Positions 1-10,600 of a stretch of 64,000 nucleotides of DNA are shown in pieces. Made by a program: the position numbers and the translations under genes. This DNA comes from Pascua guehoae (Eukaryota; Basidiomycota; Tremellomycetes; Trichosporonales; Trichosporonaceae), in contig BCJX01000004.1 of assembly GCA_001600415.1 (NCBI GenBank), positions 1,759,064 through 1,823,063 on the forward strand, written 5' to 3'. The stretch's first letter is position 1. Each line of letters opens with the position of its first letter. The notes under the pieces were generated by a model. It was not told the DNA's origin. It made no database searches and was given only the letters and a program-made list of their open reading frames with translations.

Positions 1-1
1 C

Positions 2-433
2 CACCACCACTACCTGGAGCGCGTTCACCGCGCTGGCTCTGCCGGCGAGGTCAAGGCGCTCCTCGGTAGGTACCAGGCGGCCTGCGAGGCGATGGCGGCG
101 AAGACGGGCGAGCCCGTCTCCGCGCGCGCCGTCGCCAAGCAGAAGGCCGCCGAGGTGTTGGAGGCGTGGCGGGCGGTGCGCGACGAGGACGACCTCGAGG
201 TCGTCGACGAGGAGGACGAGGACGAGGACACTGCCGGCACCCGCGCCGCCACCACGCTCGACGCCGACGAGCTCGAGCTCTTCGCCGCCGGCATTGCGGC
301 GCAAGAGGCCCGCCAGCGCCGCCACGACGTCGCGCTCGCGCCGCGTGGCCTTCGTCGCTCGGGGGGCTTCCGGAGCCTCACCTACCTCGACGAGGAGGTC
401 GCCGACGCCGCCGCCGCCGCCGCCGCCCCATAG
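2..433 (+). CDS. 3' part of an acidic Ala/Glu/Asp-rich protein (left-edge partial)
   Basis: The frame is open from the first bases of the window and stops with TAG at 431-433, giving at least 143 residues. An internal ATG at 92 exists, but the upstream frame is equally protein-like (HHHYLERVHRAGSAGEVK), so I treat this as the end of a gene starting outside. The chain has a charged helical stretch, an acidic run (VVDEEDEDEDT) and ends in EEVADAAAAAAAP. I do not recognise a family. A short C-terminal motif, RGLRR followed by LTYLDEEVAD, resembles the LRR...LVEEAD motifs of the gene at 6457-7666, and 3' flanking sequence is shared with the gene at 2546-3558. I infer a local lineage-specific family. 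Codon third positions are mostly G/C, which supports real coding. Confidence 0.6.
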   Translation, partial: HHHYLERVHRAGSAGEVKALLGRYQAACEAMAAKTGEPVSARAVAKQKAAEVLEAWRAVRDEDDLEVVDEEDEDEDTAGTRAATTLDADELELFAAGIAAQEARQRRHDVALAPRGLRRSGGFRSLTYLDEEVADAAAAAAAP

Positions 434-655
434 GGGTGGCTAAACAAGGACCGCCTCTTTGAGGCCTATACCCATTGCCTCGTTTCTTGTCTCGTTGTGT
501 TGTGTTGAGGACGTTTGAGTAGGAAGGAGTAGACCATGCATAGAGTAGTTTTGCATATGATGAGTATCGTCACAGCACAGTTGCAACTCGTCTCAGAGTC
601 ATCTTAATCATGGATGTCAAGGACACGACAGAGTTTCCCAGTGCACGGAGAGCAT

Positions 656-775
656 TGTTCAGCTTGAGTTGTGTGAAGCACGGAGAGGTATGTTCAGCTC
701 AAGTCGTGTGAAGCACGGACAGGTATGTTCAGCTCGAGTTGTGTGAAGCACGGACAGCCATGCTCGGTTCTGACG
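656..775. repeat. 35-bp tandem repeat, about 3.4 copies
   Basis: The word TGTTCAGCT or a close variant starts at 656, 691, 726 and 761, exactly 35 bp apart. Each unit continues with a GTGTGAAGCACGGA core. The last copy has decayed (TGCTCGGTT). It is an intergenic minisatellite with no coding frame. Confidence 0.9.
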
Positions 776-2372
776 TGTCACCGTAGCCTCACGAAGACAA
801 CAGGAGAACAGAGTAGACGTGGACGCTGTGGGTATCCTTGAGGTGCCTCCAGCCGGCATGGGCTGAACATGCAGAGTGGCATGGGTGCACAGTGACACGG
901 TCGGGCTGCAGCAACAGCGCGTCCACAAGAGTGATTGTCGAGTGCTCGTCACGTATGCAGAGCAGGGCGACCATCAGCGGTGACCACCGACCAGATCGCC
1001 CAACACACACCCCGGTGATAACAGCTACCGCGGTCACATCCAAACGTCGTTCCAGCTTGATACACAGGCTCAGCAAAGCTCATCTCGACCAGTCTCGTCT
1101 CGCCATCGTCCTCTCCATGCCCCAGGAGGTGAGCACGACCACTCTCACGCCTGCTGCACAGTTGGATGGCTGGGACGGCACCATGCCCACTCTGGTGCAC
1201 CAGCACCCGTGTCATCTCAACCGAGGCCACAGCTCACGCCCGATCACTGCCAATCCCCAGTGCACCCTGGCCATGGCCCGTCGCGATCCGTCACCCAGCA
1301 ACACTGCCACGTCTGGTGTCGTCTACACCCTCCTCGGGGTTCGTTACATCACGTGCACGCACCAACTGCCTCCTTGGCTGGGTACGCACGTACACACACA
1401 CACGCACACGCGCACACACACACGCGCGCGCGCACGCACTCAGCACGGACGCATTTTCCAGTGTTTGGACCCGAGCCGGTGACAAGGCAAGGTACCCGAC
1501 GCACACACCACACACCACACACGGCGCCAGGGACACGCTCGCACCCATCGCCTGGCATGGACAAATTCCGATTGGGAAATGAGAATGGTTGCACGGCCGG
1601 TCCGATGATCCGATAGACCGGTATGCAGGTATCATCTGCCGACGACACAAAATGCCAGCTCGCACCAGGCCCGTACCACAACGACATGGCTTTGATTTGA
1701 ATGGCCGGCGGCAAAGCAATGGCCAGTGCGGCGAGGTTGCCTATCTGGGGCATACTGCGCGTGCCAAGACTCGACCGATCGCGAGAGCGTGAAATTGCCT
1801 CCTAGTGGTGAGTAGTGAGACTGAGGCCCATCCATCCTCGCACCCAGGATACCCAGGGACAGGTGTCACTTGCGCGACGCGATGGCTTTGTCACAGTTGC
1901 ACGCGTAAACGCGTTGCTCCCCACCACGTCCACCACACCGACCCCGAGCTAGTGACAAGAATGCGGTGTGATGCAGACAGAAATAGTCTGGATAGCTCTG
2001 CCTTGCCTGCCTGCTCGCACCCACTAGACAAACAGCTGACAGATGCAACCGCTGCCAGGTGTGCGATGCGATGACAGCGTCAAGGCGGACGACCCGAGGG
2101 AATCCGGTTGGGACGCCAAGCAGCTGCAGGCAGGTGAAGGCAGACCATACCCGACCAACCTGGCCTACCAACCCACATGACCCCCGTTTGTCTCTCGCCT
2201 TAGCTTGCTCGTCGCCTCGCATGCCTTGGATGCCATGCCGTCTGGCACAACCACCAGCACCCTCGGGTCGGTCGGCATTTTGCCGAGCTCGCTGCGCTAG
2301 CTAGGCTGCGCACCCCAGATAGACACAGTGGTAGATTCGAGCATGCAAAACGACAAAGTACGAGGAAATGCA

Positions 2373-2446
2373 TCCTGGGTGGGGGGTCAGAATTCGTCAA
2401 AAGGCGGGGACCGCACAACGTTTCTCTCTCAATCAAACAATCATCA
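2373..2446 (+). promoter_or_regulatory. conserved promoter module, copy A
   Basis: Two blocks, TCCTGGGTGG...GGTCAGA (2373-2391) and TTTCTCTC(TCAAT)CAAACAATCATCA (2421-2446), recur upstream of the gene at 6457 with the same 48-bp distance between block starts. The second block ends about 100 bp before the ATG. I infer a core promoter/UAS module duplicated with the gene family; no known factor site is claimed. Confidence 0.6.
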
Positions 2447-2545
2447 GTACTCCGCTCTTGTTAGCAGCGCCTCGCCCACCACCACCACCAGCCACCACCA
2501 CCACCAGCCACCACCACCACCACTACCACCACCACCACCACCACA

Positions 2546-2702
2546 ATGGTTTCGCCGAGCCCCCTCGTTCGCGCCCTCGGGGCGTACCACCAGCTCCGCG
2601 CCGCCCGCGCCACCGCCGCCGCCCTCAAGCGCCACCGCGCCGCGGCCAAGCGCGAGGCCGCCGCGTCGCCCGAGTCGTCGATCCCCTCGTCGGACGACGA
2701 CG

Positions 2703-2736
<34 letters not shown>

Positions 2737-3041
2737 GGAGGAGCGCCGCGTCGTTTGGTGCGACGAGAGGGACGAGGAGCTGGCTCGCGTACGTTACCTT
2801 TCCTCATCTCAGCCCGTGTCTGTGTCTGCCGCAACTTTGCTAACTTCCAGTCCGTGTGGTTTCGCAAGTGCGAACCCGCGAGCGAGCTGATCGCCAACAG
2901 CATCCGCCCGCTCCCGTGCTCGTGCGATGCGTGCGCGGCCGCCGCCGACGGCGACTCGGAGGACGAGGTCCCCTTCCTCGTCGGCCCGCTCGGCCCCATC
3001 GTCGACCCCGACACGTGGGAGCCGATTGGCTTCGGTCGCCG

Positions 3042-3072
<31 letters not shown>

Positions 3073-3558
3073 AGCGACGACGACAGCGACGCCGAGCGCC
3101 AGATGCGCAAGGACGTCGCTCGTGCGGTCGCGGCGCGCGCGGCGGGGTCGCAGGGGTCGTTCCGCTGGGAGGACTACGGGGAGCAGTACGACCCCAGCAA
3201 GTACTACTGCGTCATGCGCGGTAGCTGCTACGCTGGGGTCCGTCGCCGCCCGTACGACTTCCTGGCCGACCGTCCCCAGCCCCAGGACCTCGAGCGCCTC
3301 GAGGACAAGTGGGCGCTTGCGCAGTCGTGGCTTGGCGAGCCTGGTCCCGTCGACACGGCCCCCGCCGCTGCTCCCATGGAGCCCGAGCCCGAGCCAGAGG
3401 CCGGCGACGAGGCCGACGACGAGGCCGACGAGGACGCGCACGAGGACGAGCGCGACGACGAGCGCGACGACGAGCGCGAGCGCGAGTCAGAGCCAGAGCC
3501 AGAAGACCTCGCCTCCCAGTGGGCGCTTGCGCAGGCGTGGGCCACCACTTACGGCTAG
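2546..3558 (+). CDS. acidic low-complexity protein with poly-Asn tract, unrecognised (2 exons)
   Basis: Exons 2546-2788 and 2851-3558 give 316 residues. The 62-nt intron has a GTACGT donor, a CTAAC branch site and a CAG acceptor, and joins two in-frame exons at a codon boundary. The start ATG has A at -3 and follows a CCA-rich leader. The N-terminal 45 residues are Arg/Ala-rich and basic. A SSDDDD stretch follows, then ten consecutive Asn, and VVWCDERDEELA. The second exon has a Cys-containing patch (PLPCSCDACAAAADGD), a run of nine Asp, and a long Glu/Asp/Arg tail. The phrase WALAQ(S/A)W occurs twice, once after DLERLEDK and once near the C terminus. No family recognised. The layout (basic start, acidic middle, one intron) matches the gene at 6457, and I infer distant paralogy. 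It is probably intrinsically disordered. Confidence 0.7.
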
Positions 3559-5000
3559 TTGGCTCGCTTTGCTCCTTCCCCGCCCCACCCACACATTGCG
3601 CCGCCCAAGGCCACTGACACCAGTCTCGCCAAGCTGCGCCAACCACTGCCATTGCCGCGCGCGCCACCCCACGCACCACTCTGCGATACTGCGCGCCCAC
3701 AGCAAACAAGGCCACCACAGCCACAAGAACACGTTCCCGCACCCACTCCCCGTCCCAGTCTCGTTGCGTTCTCGTTCTCTCTTGTTCTCAGTAGTAATAG
3801 ATTTGCATGAAGAGGTGTTAACGATGACCAGTTGCACCGCCAGTCAGTTGTTAGCATACCAAGACGCCTTCACAACACAGTTGCAACTCATCACAGTGAT
3901 GGCACCACCGAACGTGTCGCTGATGCACGACATTGTTGAGAGCGCAGCGTGTGTGTGGGACGATGTAGATCCATTCTTGGTGTCGCCTGCCTTCCGGACA
4001 CATCTGCACTTGCTCACAAGCAGGATCGTCGCCATGGATACCAAGAACGCGACAGAGCTCTGTCGCGCACGTTCCTCGGCAGCTGCCATTCTGCGCACAC
4101 CCACAGTCGCGCAACTCACGGTCCATTACCAACTTCAGCAGCCGCTCATCATCCACCTCCTCTCGTTGCGCGTCGCTGCGTCTCGCCTCCTTCTTGTGTC
4201 TCGCGATCACGTCTGCAAGTCTGCAAGTCTGCAAGTCTGCAAGTTTGCCACCACCACCTCATACCGGCCACTGACCTCTGCGGTCAAGCAGACAGCGCTC
4301 AGCCGCGTCATTGGCATCCTCCCCAACCACCCCGAACACGCCGTCCCCACCTCAACACAGCACCCAAGAAACAAACCAAGGACATGTCTTCCATACACGA
4401 CCCATTACGCTCTCTAGTCTCAGCTTCTCGTTTGCTCAGTAGATAGAAGAAGGTGAAAGATGAATAGCGTTTCAGCGCAATGAAGGAGTCAGAGTGTGTC
4501 AAAGCGATCTCGTACCCCGGTTGCATCGTCCAAGTGTCGTCTTGGCCGTGGATGCCAACAACAAGACAGAGTCCTGTAGCACACCAGCAGTCATGACTCG
4601 GCACAGTGCATGAGGTGGTAGCGTGCGAGTGCCAGCGTACCAGCGTACCAGCACACTAGCGCACCAGCGTACCAGAATCCCAGCGCACCACTGCACGAGC
4701 GTACCAGCATCCCATCGCACGAGCCAACCTGCATACCTGCATACCTGCATACCAGCGTGCTGCACATCACTCTCGCAGAACAGTCATGGGCCGTGCTCTG
4801 GGTACGCAGTGCACCCGCGCACGTACGGTGGGTGCGCACGTACACTGGGCCTGCGAGTGCGGTGGGCCCGGTACGCTGGTACGCTGTGCACGCCCAGTAC
4901 GCTGTGCACGCCCGTACGCTGTGCCATCCGTACGCTGGACCTGCACGTACGCTGTGCCTCCTCGCACGGTGGACAGGCCCCGTACGCTGGGCACGCTCCC

Positions 5001-5050
5001 ACGCCCCGACACGCCCCGACACGCCCCGACACGCCCCGACACGCCCCGAC
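5001..5050. repeat. 10-bp tandem repeat ACGCCCCGAC x5
   Basis: Five identical 10-bp copies in a row, followed by degenerate CACACC-type sequence. Intergenic. Confidence 0.95.
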
Positions 5051-5660
5051 ACGCCCACACACCACACGCCTACACACCACACGCCTAACTCAGAATTTGG
5101 TACCGCCCGCACCACAAACCCTCGCAATCACGTGAAACTTCATTGGGCACGGCGTCAGTCGGCGTTATAGTCAGCGGCACATGCAGACACCCACACCCAG
5201 ACACACGCAGCAGTCAGCGGCTAGCGACGAGCTCCCGCGTGGACGTCTGAGACACACACACAGGGAGGCAGGTAGTACCCCGATTGGGAAAAGGGATGTG
5301 CGGTGAGTGTGCGGAATGTCGGCTCATGACCCATGACGAACATGGCGTTCAGGCACCTACTGTTGACGCGTCGGACGCGACGGGCGCACAATGTCCAAAA
5401 GTCCAGTCGCACTTGCACCTGGACAAGCGATGCGATGGGCTCGATTTATGCTGGTGCAGCTTGGGAGCGCGGGCCGGATACCCTCCCGCCGGACTCCTGC
5501 TGCGAACCCGCTGGACGACACTAGTGCCGGCGGTGGTTGTCCATTCGAACACCAGGCTGCACGTTGCGCGCGGCTGGGCGGGCAGGTTGCATTGGGGCTG
5601 CGGTTGCGCGCCTGCACAAGCTGCACAAGGGCCATGAGCCCAGAAGGCTGCACAAGGCTG

Positions 5661-5750
5661 CGCGACGCCGCACGACGCTGCACGACGCTGAACGACGCTG
5701 CACGACGCTGTACAACGCTGCACGACGCTGCACGACGCTGCACGACACCG
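5661..5750. repeat. 10-bp tandem repeat CACGACGCTG, about 9 copies
   Basis: Consecutive 10-bp units with one or two substitutions each (CGCGACGCCG, AACGACGCTG, TACAACGCTG). Because 10 is not a multiple of 3, every frame across it is a three-way mix; the open frames here are a by-product. Confidence 0.9.
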
Positions 5751-6259
5751 GACCAGGCTGCACAATGCGCTGCACCCGCTGGCCAGGTGAGCCTGGATCC
5801 TGCATCAGTGCCGCTGCTTGCACGCCTACCCAGCTGCAACAAGACTGCACAAGGCAGCAGAACCGCTGCACAAGGCAGCCCAAAGCTGCGCAGGACGCCT
5901 ACAGTGCAGTAGGGTACTTCAGAGCGCGCGCGCAGGTTGCAGGGCCGCAGGTGCGATTGCCAGAAATGGCCAAGCCACGGCACGGAGACGGACTCGTACT
6001 AGTGACGGCGATGCGATGCGACCCTTCAGCTCCTTGGCTCGTTTGCCTGTTTGCCCGCCGTCCAACCGACGTTTGTTCCAGTCGTCTAGCCGCTTGCCAT
6101 TGACCACGGGCAGCGTACCCACAGCGGCGGAGGGCCCAAGACGACCATGCGCGGCCAATGGCGAGACGGGCAGTGGCAAGATGGCTGGCTGGTCTAGCAC
6201 CAGCGTGCAGGTAGGCAGGCGTGCAGGCGTACAGGCGAGTGCATACGCTGGGGGATGAG

Positions 6260-6326
6260 TCCTGGGTGGTGGTCAGAGTAAAGAGATGAGTTGTGAGCGC
6301 AATTGTCTTTCTCTCAACAATCATCA
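6260..6326 (+). promoter_or_regulatory. conserved promoter module, copy B
   Basis: TCCTGGGTGG plus GGTCAGA (6260-6277) and TTTCTCTCAACAATCATCA (6308-6326) repeat the module at 2373-2446, again with 48 bp between block starts. The second block ends about 130 bp before the ATG at 6457. The sequence between the blocks is not conserved, which argues for selection on the two blocks or their spacing. Confidence 0.6.
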
Positions 6327-6456
6327 TCCCAGCCTCCCCATCCAACCTCTCTCGCCACCTTCTCGTCGTGTCTACGTAGTAACGTAGACAGCAGCCTCAC
6401 CCAGCCCCCCGCCAACTTTCTCGCCGCCGCCGTCCCTCTCGTCGCCGCCGCGAAAA

Positions 6457-7666
6457 ATGTCTTTTTTCTCAAAGCTTGTCACCAAGGCGCGCGCGCGCAT
6501 CCAGGCGCGCAAGGCCAAGCGCAAGGCCGCCAAGGTCAAGGCGCCTGAGGCCGACGACGACATCGCCGTCGTGCTCGAGGAGCGCGAGTGCGAGGTGCGG
6601 GAGCGCGACGCGCTCGCCAACGACGTCGACGAGGCGTCGATCGCCTCGACCGACGGCCGTTGGCGCTGCCCGTCCCCCCTCGTCACGCCCGTCCTCCCCG
6701 TCCGCCCCGTCCCCGCCGTCGCCGCCACCGGCCTCCGCCCCGCCCTCCGCCAGCCTGGCCAGCAGGCCGGCAAGGCGGTCCAGTTCCCGGGCATGCTCGA
6801 GAACGTGAGTTGTTTTAGATCCGCTTTCTCCTCCTCGTTCCACGTAAGACTTTAGACTAACCACCCAGTGCCGTTTCTTTTGGCAGGAGGCCGCCCCCGT
6901 CGACCTCTTCCGCGACCACCCGGTCGCCCCGCTCCCCGCCCCCGCTGCCGTTGGCCTGGGCGCCGTCTGTGTTGCTGGCGCGGTCGTTATCCCGCCGCGC
7001 ACGACGAGCCTCCTCGCCGCCGTCCTCATCTCGGAGGACCCTGCCGTCTCGGTCTCGGCCACTGTCGCCATTGCCGCCGCCGCCTCTGCCCCTGCCTCTG
7101 CCGCTGCCGCCGCCTCTGCCGCCGCCCCTGCGGCTGCCGCTGCCTCTGCCGCCGCCCCTGCCGCTGCCGCTGCCTCTGCCGCCGCCCCCGCCACTACCGC
7201 CGCCCCTGCCTCTGCCGCCGCCCCCGTTGCCGACGATGACGCCGACTTTGGCGTCTCGGACAAGAACGTGTGGGCGGCCAGGAAGGCCCACTACGACGCG
7301 CTCGACCTCGCCGAGGAGGTCCTCGTCCAGCGTGCCGAGGACATGGCCAAGGTCGCCGAGGCCGCCGTCAAGGCCGCAAAGGTCGAGGCCTCGAGCAGCG
7401 AGGTCCGGTACCGCGAGCCCGTCCGCGCCCTCCGCCGCACCCCCACCCGCACCCGCACCGCCATCCGCCTCGACTCCCTGGTGGAGGAGGCCGACGGCGA
7501 CGACGACGACGATGACGACGACGACGAGATTGCTGGCGAGCCGGTCGCGGCCGCGCCCGTCTACCGCGCCCCTGTCCGCCCGCTCCGCCGCACCACCACC
7601 GCGGCCAACCTCCGCGCCCGCCTCAACCCCCTCGTCGAGGAGGACGACGACTCTGTTGGGGGATAG
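6457..7666 (+). CDS. basic-to-acidic Ala-rich low-complexity protein, unrecognised (2 exons)
   Basis: Exons 6457-6804 and 6869-7666 give 381 residues. The intron has a GTGAGT donor, a GACTAAC branch site and a CCCAG acceptor; a second AG 18 nt downstream (6885-6886) is in frame and would drop six residues (CRFFWQ). The N terminus is short and hydrophobic (MSFFSKLV) followed by an Arg/Lys/Ala helix-like stretch. The second exon has an Ala/Pro tract built from SAAAPAAAAA units (about 7075-7230), a charged helical segment, and two copies of a motif (PVRALRRT...LDSLVEEAD and PVRPLRRT...LNPLVEEDD), separated by nine Asp. No family recognised. The repeated LRR...LVEE motif also appears weakly at the end of the gene at 2-433. 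I infer a fast-evolving local gene family. Confidence 0.7.
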
Positions 7667-10600
7667 GCGGTCCCCGTCTCGCGGCTCGTTGTGTTCTTTT
7701 TTTTTAAAAAAACTCTTATACCCCCCCCCCCCGTCGCCTTTAGGCGACCGAAGCATACCCCGCGGCCATACACGGCGCCAGCTGTAGATAGAAGATTTTC
7801 TTTTTTAACGACTTTATGATCATGAATGGACAGTTGATGACGAGGCTGTGACAGTTGATGACGACGCACAGCCTCATCCAGGCTTACTCACACATGACAA
7901 CTAACGTTTAGCATCAAGGTCAGAGTCAAACACGATGATAAGTAAGTTGTCAAGATGCCAAGGTGGTGTCACAATGTGTTCTTGCGAGACGCTCACCTCC
8001 CAGTCACACACAGATGGACGACATGCGCCATTCCAAGGATGAACACAAGACACTCGTGGGTTTGGGCCACAATCTGTTCTTGCACGACACTCACCTCCCA
8101 GTACTCACCCAGTCGCACGATGTCGCTCCCTCACGCAAGAATGGCACCACACACTCGAGAGTTTGGGCAATCAGGACATGGTCGAGTTGGGCCAACATAC
8201 GCCCCCGTCGACGTCGAGGACAATACCGCCACGCAAAGAGGATACGGACCAGGAAGGGCGCAAGATGTGTCGTCTCCAAGATCGCCGCACGACGGGGAGA
8301 CAAGACTCGTGGATGGACAACTTGTCCATGTCAACCATCCCAATCCAGGAGGTGCGTGACATCTTTCGAATCGGTTTGCCGCACAGTGCCACATCCGGAC
8401 GCACGCATGCGGCGGATCCACACATGACGTCCACATGGCGAAGCTGTCCCACAAGAAAGTAGCGGGTGGCGACCGGATGCGTCATCCCAAGATCGCCCGA
8501 TCGGGCTATCAGCCGTGCGTCGCCGTGATCGCCTGTTGAGACGCTGAGTTGCTGGTGGGTTCGCTGGTGATGATGGGGGTTGTATGCCCACCTCGCCTGC
8601 TCATCTTCGCATGCCAGTGTACCGGCCAGGGCGTTGGGCTGCTAGTGAGAGGGGATGCGATGCATCCCGCCCTCTGGACCCAGGATCCTCGTTTCGTTGA
8701 TGGGCAGGATGCTGACCCTCACACGTCGTCCGTGCAGGCTCCTCGTGGATCGCCGATGCTTGCAGGCTTGCCCACCTGCGCGGGGTGCAGGGTGGCATAC
8801 CGGGCCACGGGAGAGGCTGGGGTTTGAGCTTGTCGTACGTCCGTTTGGGCTGTCTTCAGGGGATGCTGGGGTCGTATGCTGACCGGATGGGCACGCCGGC
8901 GAGTTCGGGAAAGACGGCAGAACATTGATCGCCAACGATAGCCAAGGTTGACGACGAGGGATGGCACCCGGGATGCACAGGATGGCGGCGCGCCTGGTAT
9001 ACTCGACTCCTGGCCTGCTCGTGCGCTCGCCTCGACTGTCGACTATCGCCTCGTGGTATGCCAATAAGACATGCAGGCCTCTAGCACACGGAGGGCGCTG
9101 GATAACCGCGCCGGTATACTTGACTGCTCGACTGCTCGCCTGCTCGTGCACTCGCCACCTGCCGACCGTCGCCTCGAATGCTGATACGGCATACCGCCTC
9201 GCTCGCTCGCTGGTACGCATGGTCGCCTCACTCGCATGCAGGTCTCCTCGAGTGCAGGCCAGTTCGTACACCGACCTGATGGACGACACGCCGGCGAGGC
9301 CGGCACAGAATGTGGCAGAACATCGATCGACAACGACGCCCAAGATCGACGACGGGAGAGATGGCATATGAGTTGCCGTGGACGGCGGCATTGCTGGTAC
9401 ACTCGACTCCTCGCCTCGCTTGTCGACCATCTCGTGGTACGCTGATAAGCCGACAACGAGAGGGATGGCACCGGTATGCACTGGGTCGCGGCACCCCTGG
9501 TGTACTCGACTCCTCGACTGCTTGTACGCTCGCCTCGCCTGTCGACTGTCGCCTCGTGGTATGCCAATAAAACATGCAGGCCTCCAGGGGGCGCTGGATT
9601 GCGGCACCGGTATCCTCGACTGCTCGAATGCTCGACTGTTCGTACGCTCGTGTGTCGCCTACAGCCCTGTGGCATGCTGCTAAGACATGTTCGTATCCAT
9701 CCTGGCTCGCGGGTACGTAGGGCCGCCTGGCTCGCATAGAGACCTGCTCGAATGCAGACCTGTTCGTGTCCTGACCTGATAGACGGCAAACCAGCGAGGT
9801 CGGTAGAGGATGCTCGCCTGCTCGTACGCTCTCCACCTCGCCACCTCGCCCGTCGACCATCGCGCGTGGTATGCTGATAAGGCACGCTCGCCGCCTCGGA
9901 GGTACGTACACTCGCCTGGCTCGTATGCAGGCCTGCTCAAGCAGAGCAGTTCATTCACTGACCTGGACGGCTCGCCAGCGTCGATAGAATGTGGCAGAAC
10001 CAAATCGATAACGACGTGTCGACACGTATCCCCGTCGTACGCCACCCGCCAGACCACGTCCTCAGGTCAAGTGACTGACGCGTGGATGGCGTACCCCACA
10101 CCCCCAGTACGCCAACCGTCGTCCGTGCCCAGCGGAGAAGATGGGAGGGGGGAGGGGGTGGATCGAGACGTTTACGACGGATTTCGAGGGATTTTTATTG
10201 TGGGTTTGTGGGTTTTTTTGGGGTGGATTTTTTGTTCTGACGGATCAAGAAAATGGTGCAAAAAGAGCAACGACAAGAAGGCTCGGGTTCGTGTTCCATC
10301 TCGTGTTGTGCTTGTTGCACCATCCTGTGATGGCACGGGCTGGCGAGGCGCGCGTGGGTGAGGTGTAACCTTGATGGACAACCGTGCGTAACCTCGTCCA
10401 ATACGGTCATTTGCTGTCATTATCGAGTCGTGGCGCCAGACTTCTGCCGTGTTGCCAATACCTGCCGTTCCTACAGTGTGGGTATTTGCCGAAACGGGTT
10501 GGACCTTGTGCATGGCGCCGATACAAGACACAAGCACAAAGAAAGAGCCAGCGACAAGGCCGAAGCTGATGTCAATGCCGAAGTCCAGATAGAGTGGCTC

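Larger units (their letters stand above)
434..2545. other. intergenic, repeat-rich; no gene seen
   Basis: No convincing coding sequence. It holds an exact-period 35-bp tandem repeat (656-775), a CA/CG dinucleotide tract (about 1393-1436), short blocks homologous to sequence downstream of the next gene (576-589 and 610-633), the promoter module of the next gene (2373-2446) and a CCA triplet run leading to its ATG (2476-2544). Open frames here are short and overlap in several frames, as expected by chance in GC-rich DNA. Confidence 0.7.
3559..6456. other. intergenic, dense short tandem repeats; possible relics of lost gene copies
   Basis: No gene seen. Blocks at 3876-3889 and 4034-4057 match blocks downstream of the first gene (576-589, 610-633), and a third, weaker version lies at about 4548-4571, as if duplicated gene ends have decayed here. 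Tandem repeats include a 9-mer GTCTGCAA(A) series at 4211-4244, GTACCAGC-like repeats at 4624-4760, five perfect ACGCCCCGAC units at 5001-5050, and a CACGACGCTG series at 5661-5750. The promoter module of the next gene is at 6260-6326. Confidence 0.65.

Noticed and set aside
2927..4417. 496-residue plus-strand frame
   Set aside because: Out-of-frame shadow of the acidic gene's second exon running into intergenic repeats; Ser/Thr/Arg runs come from GAC/GAG tracts read in the wrong frame.
8642..9911. Three long overlapping minus-strand open frames (321, 280 and 227 residues)
   Set aside because: They occupy all three frames through the minisatellite and contain the same degenerate phrases in different frames. 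This is a property of stop-poor repeats, not a gene.
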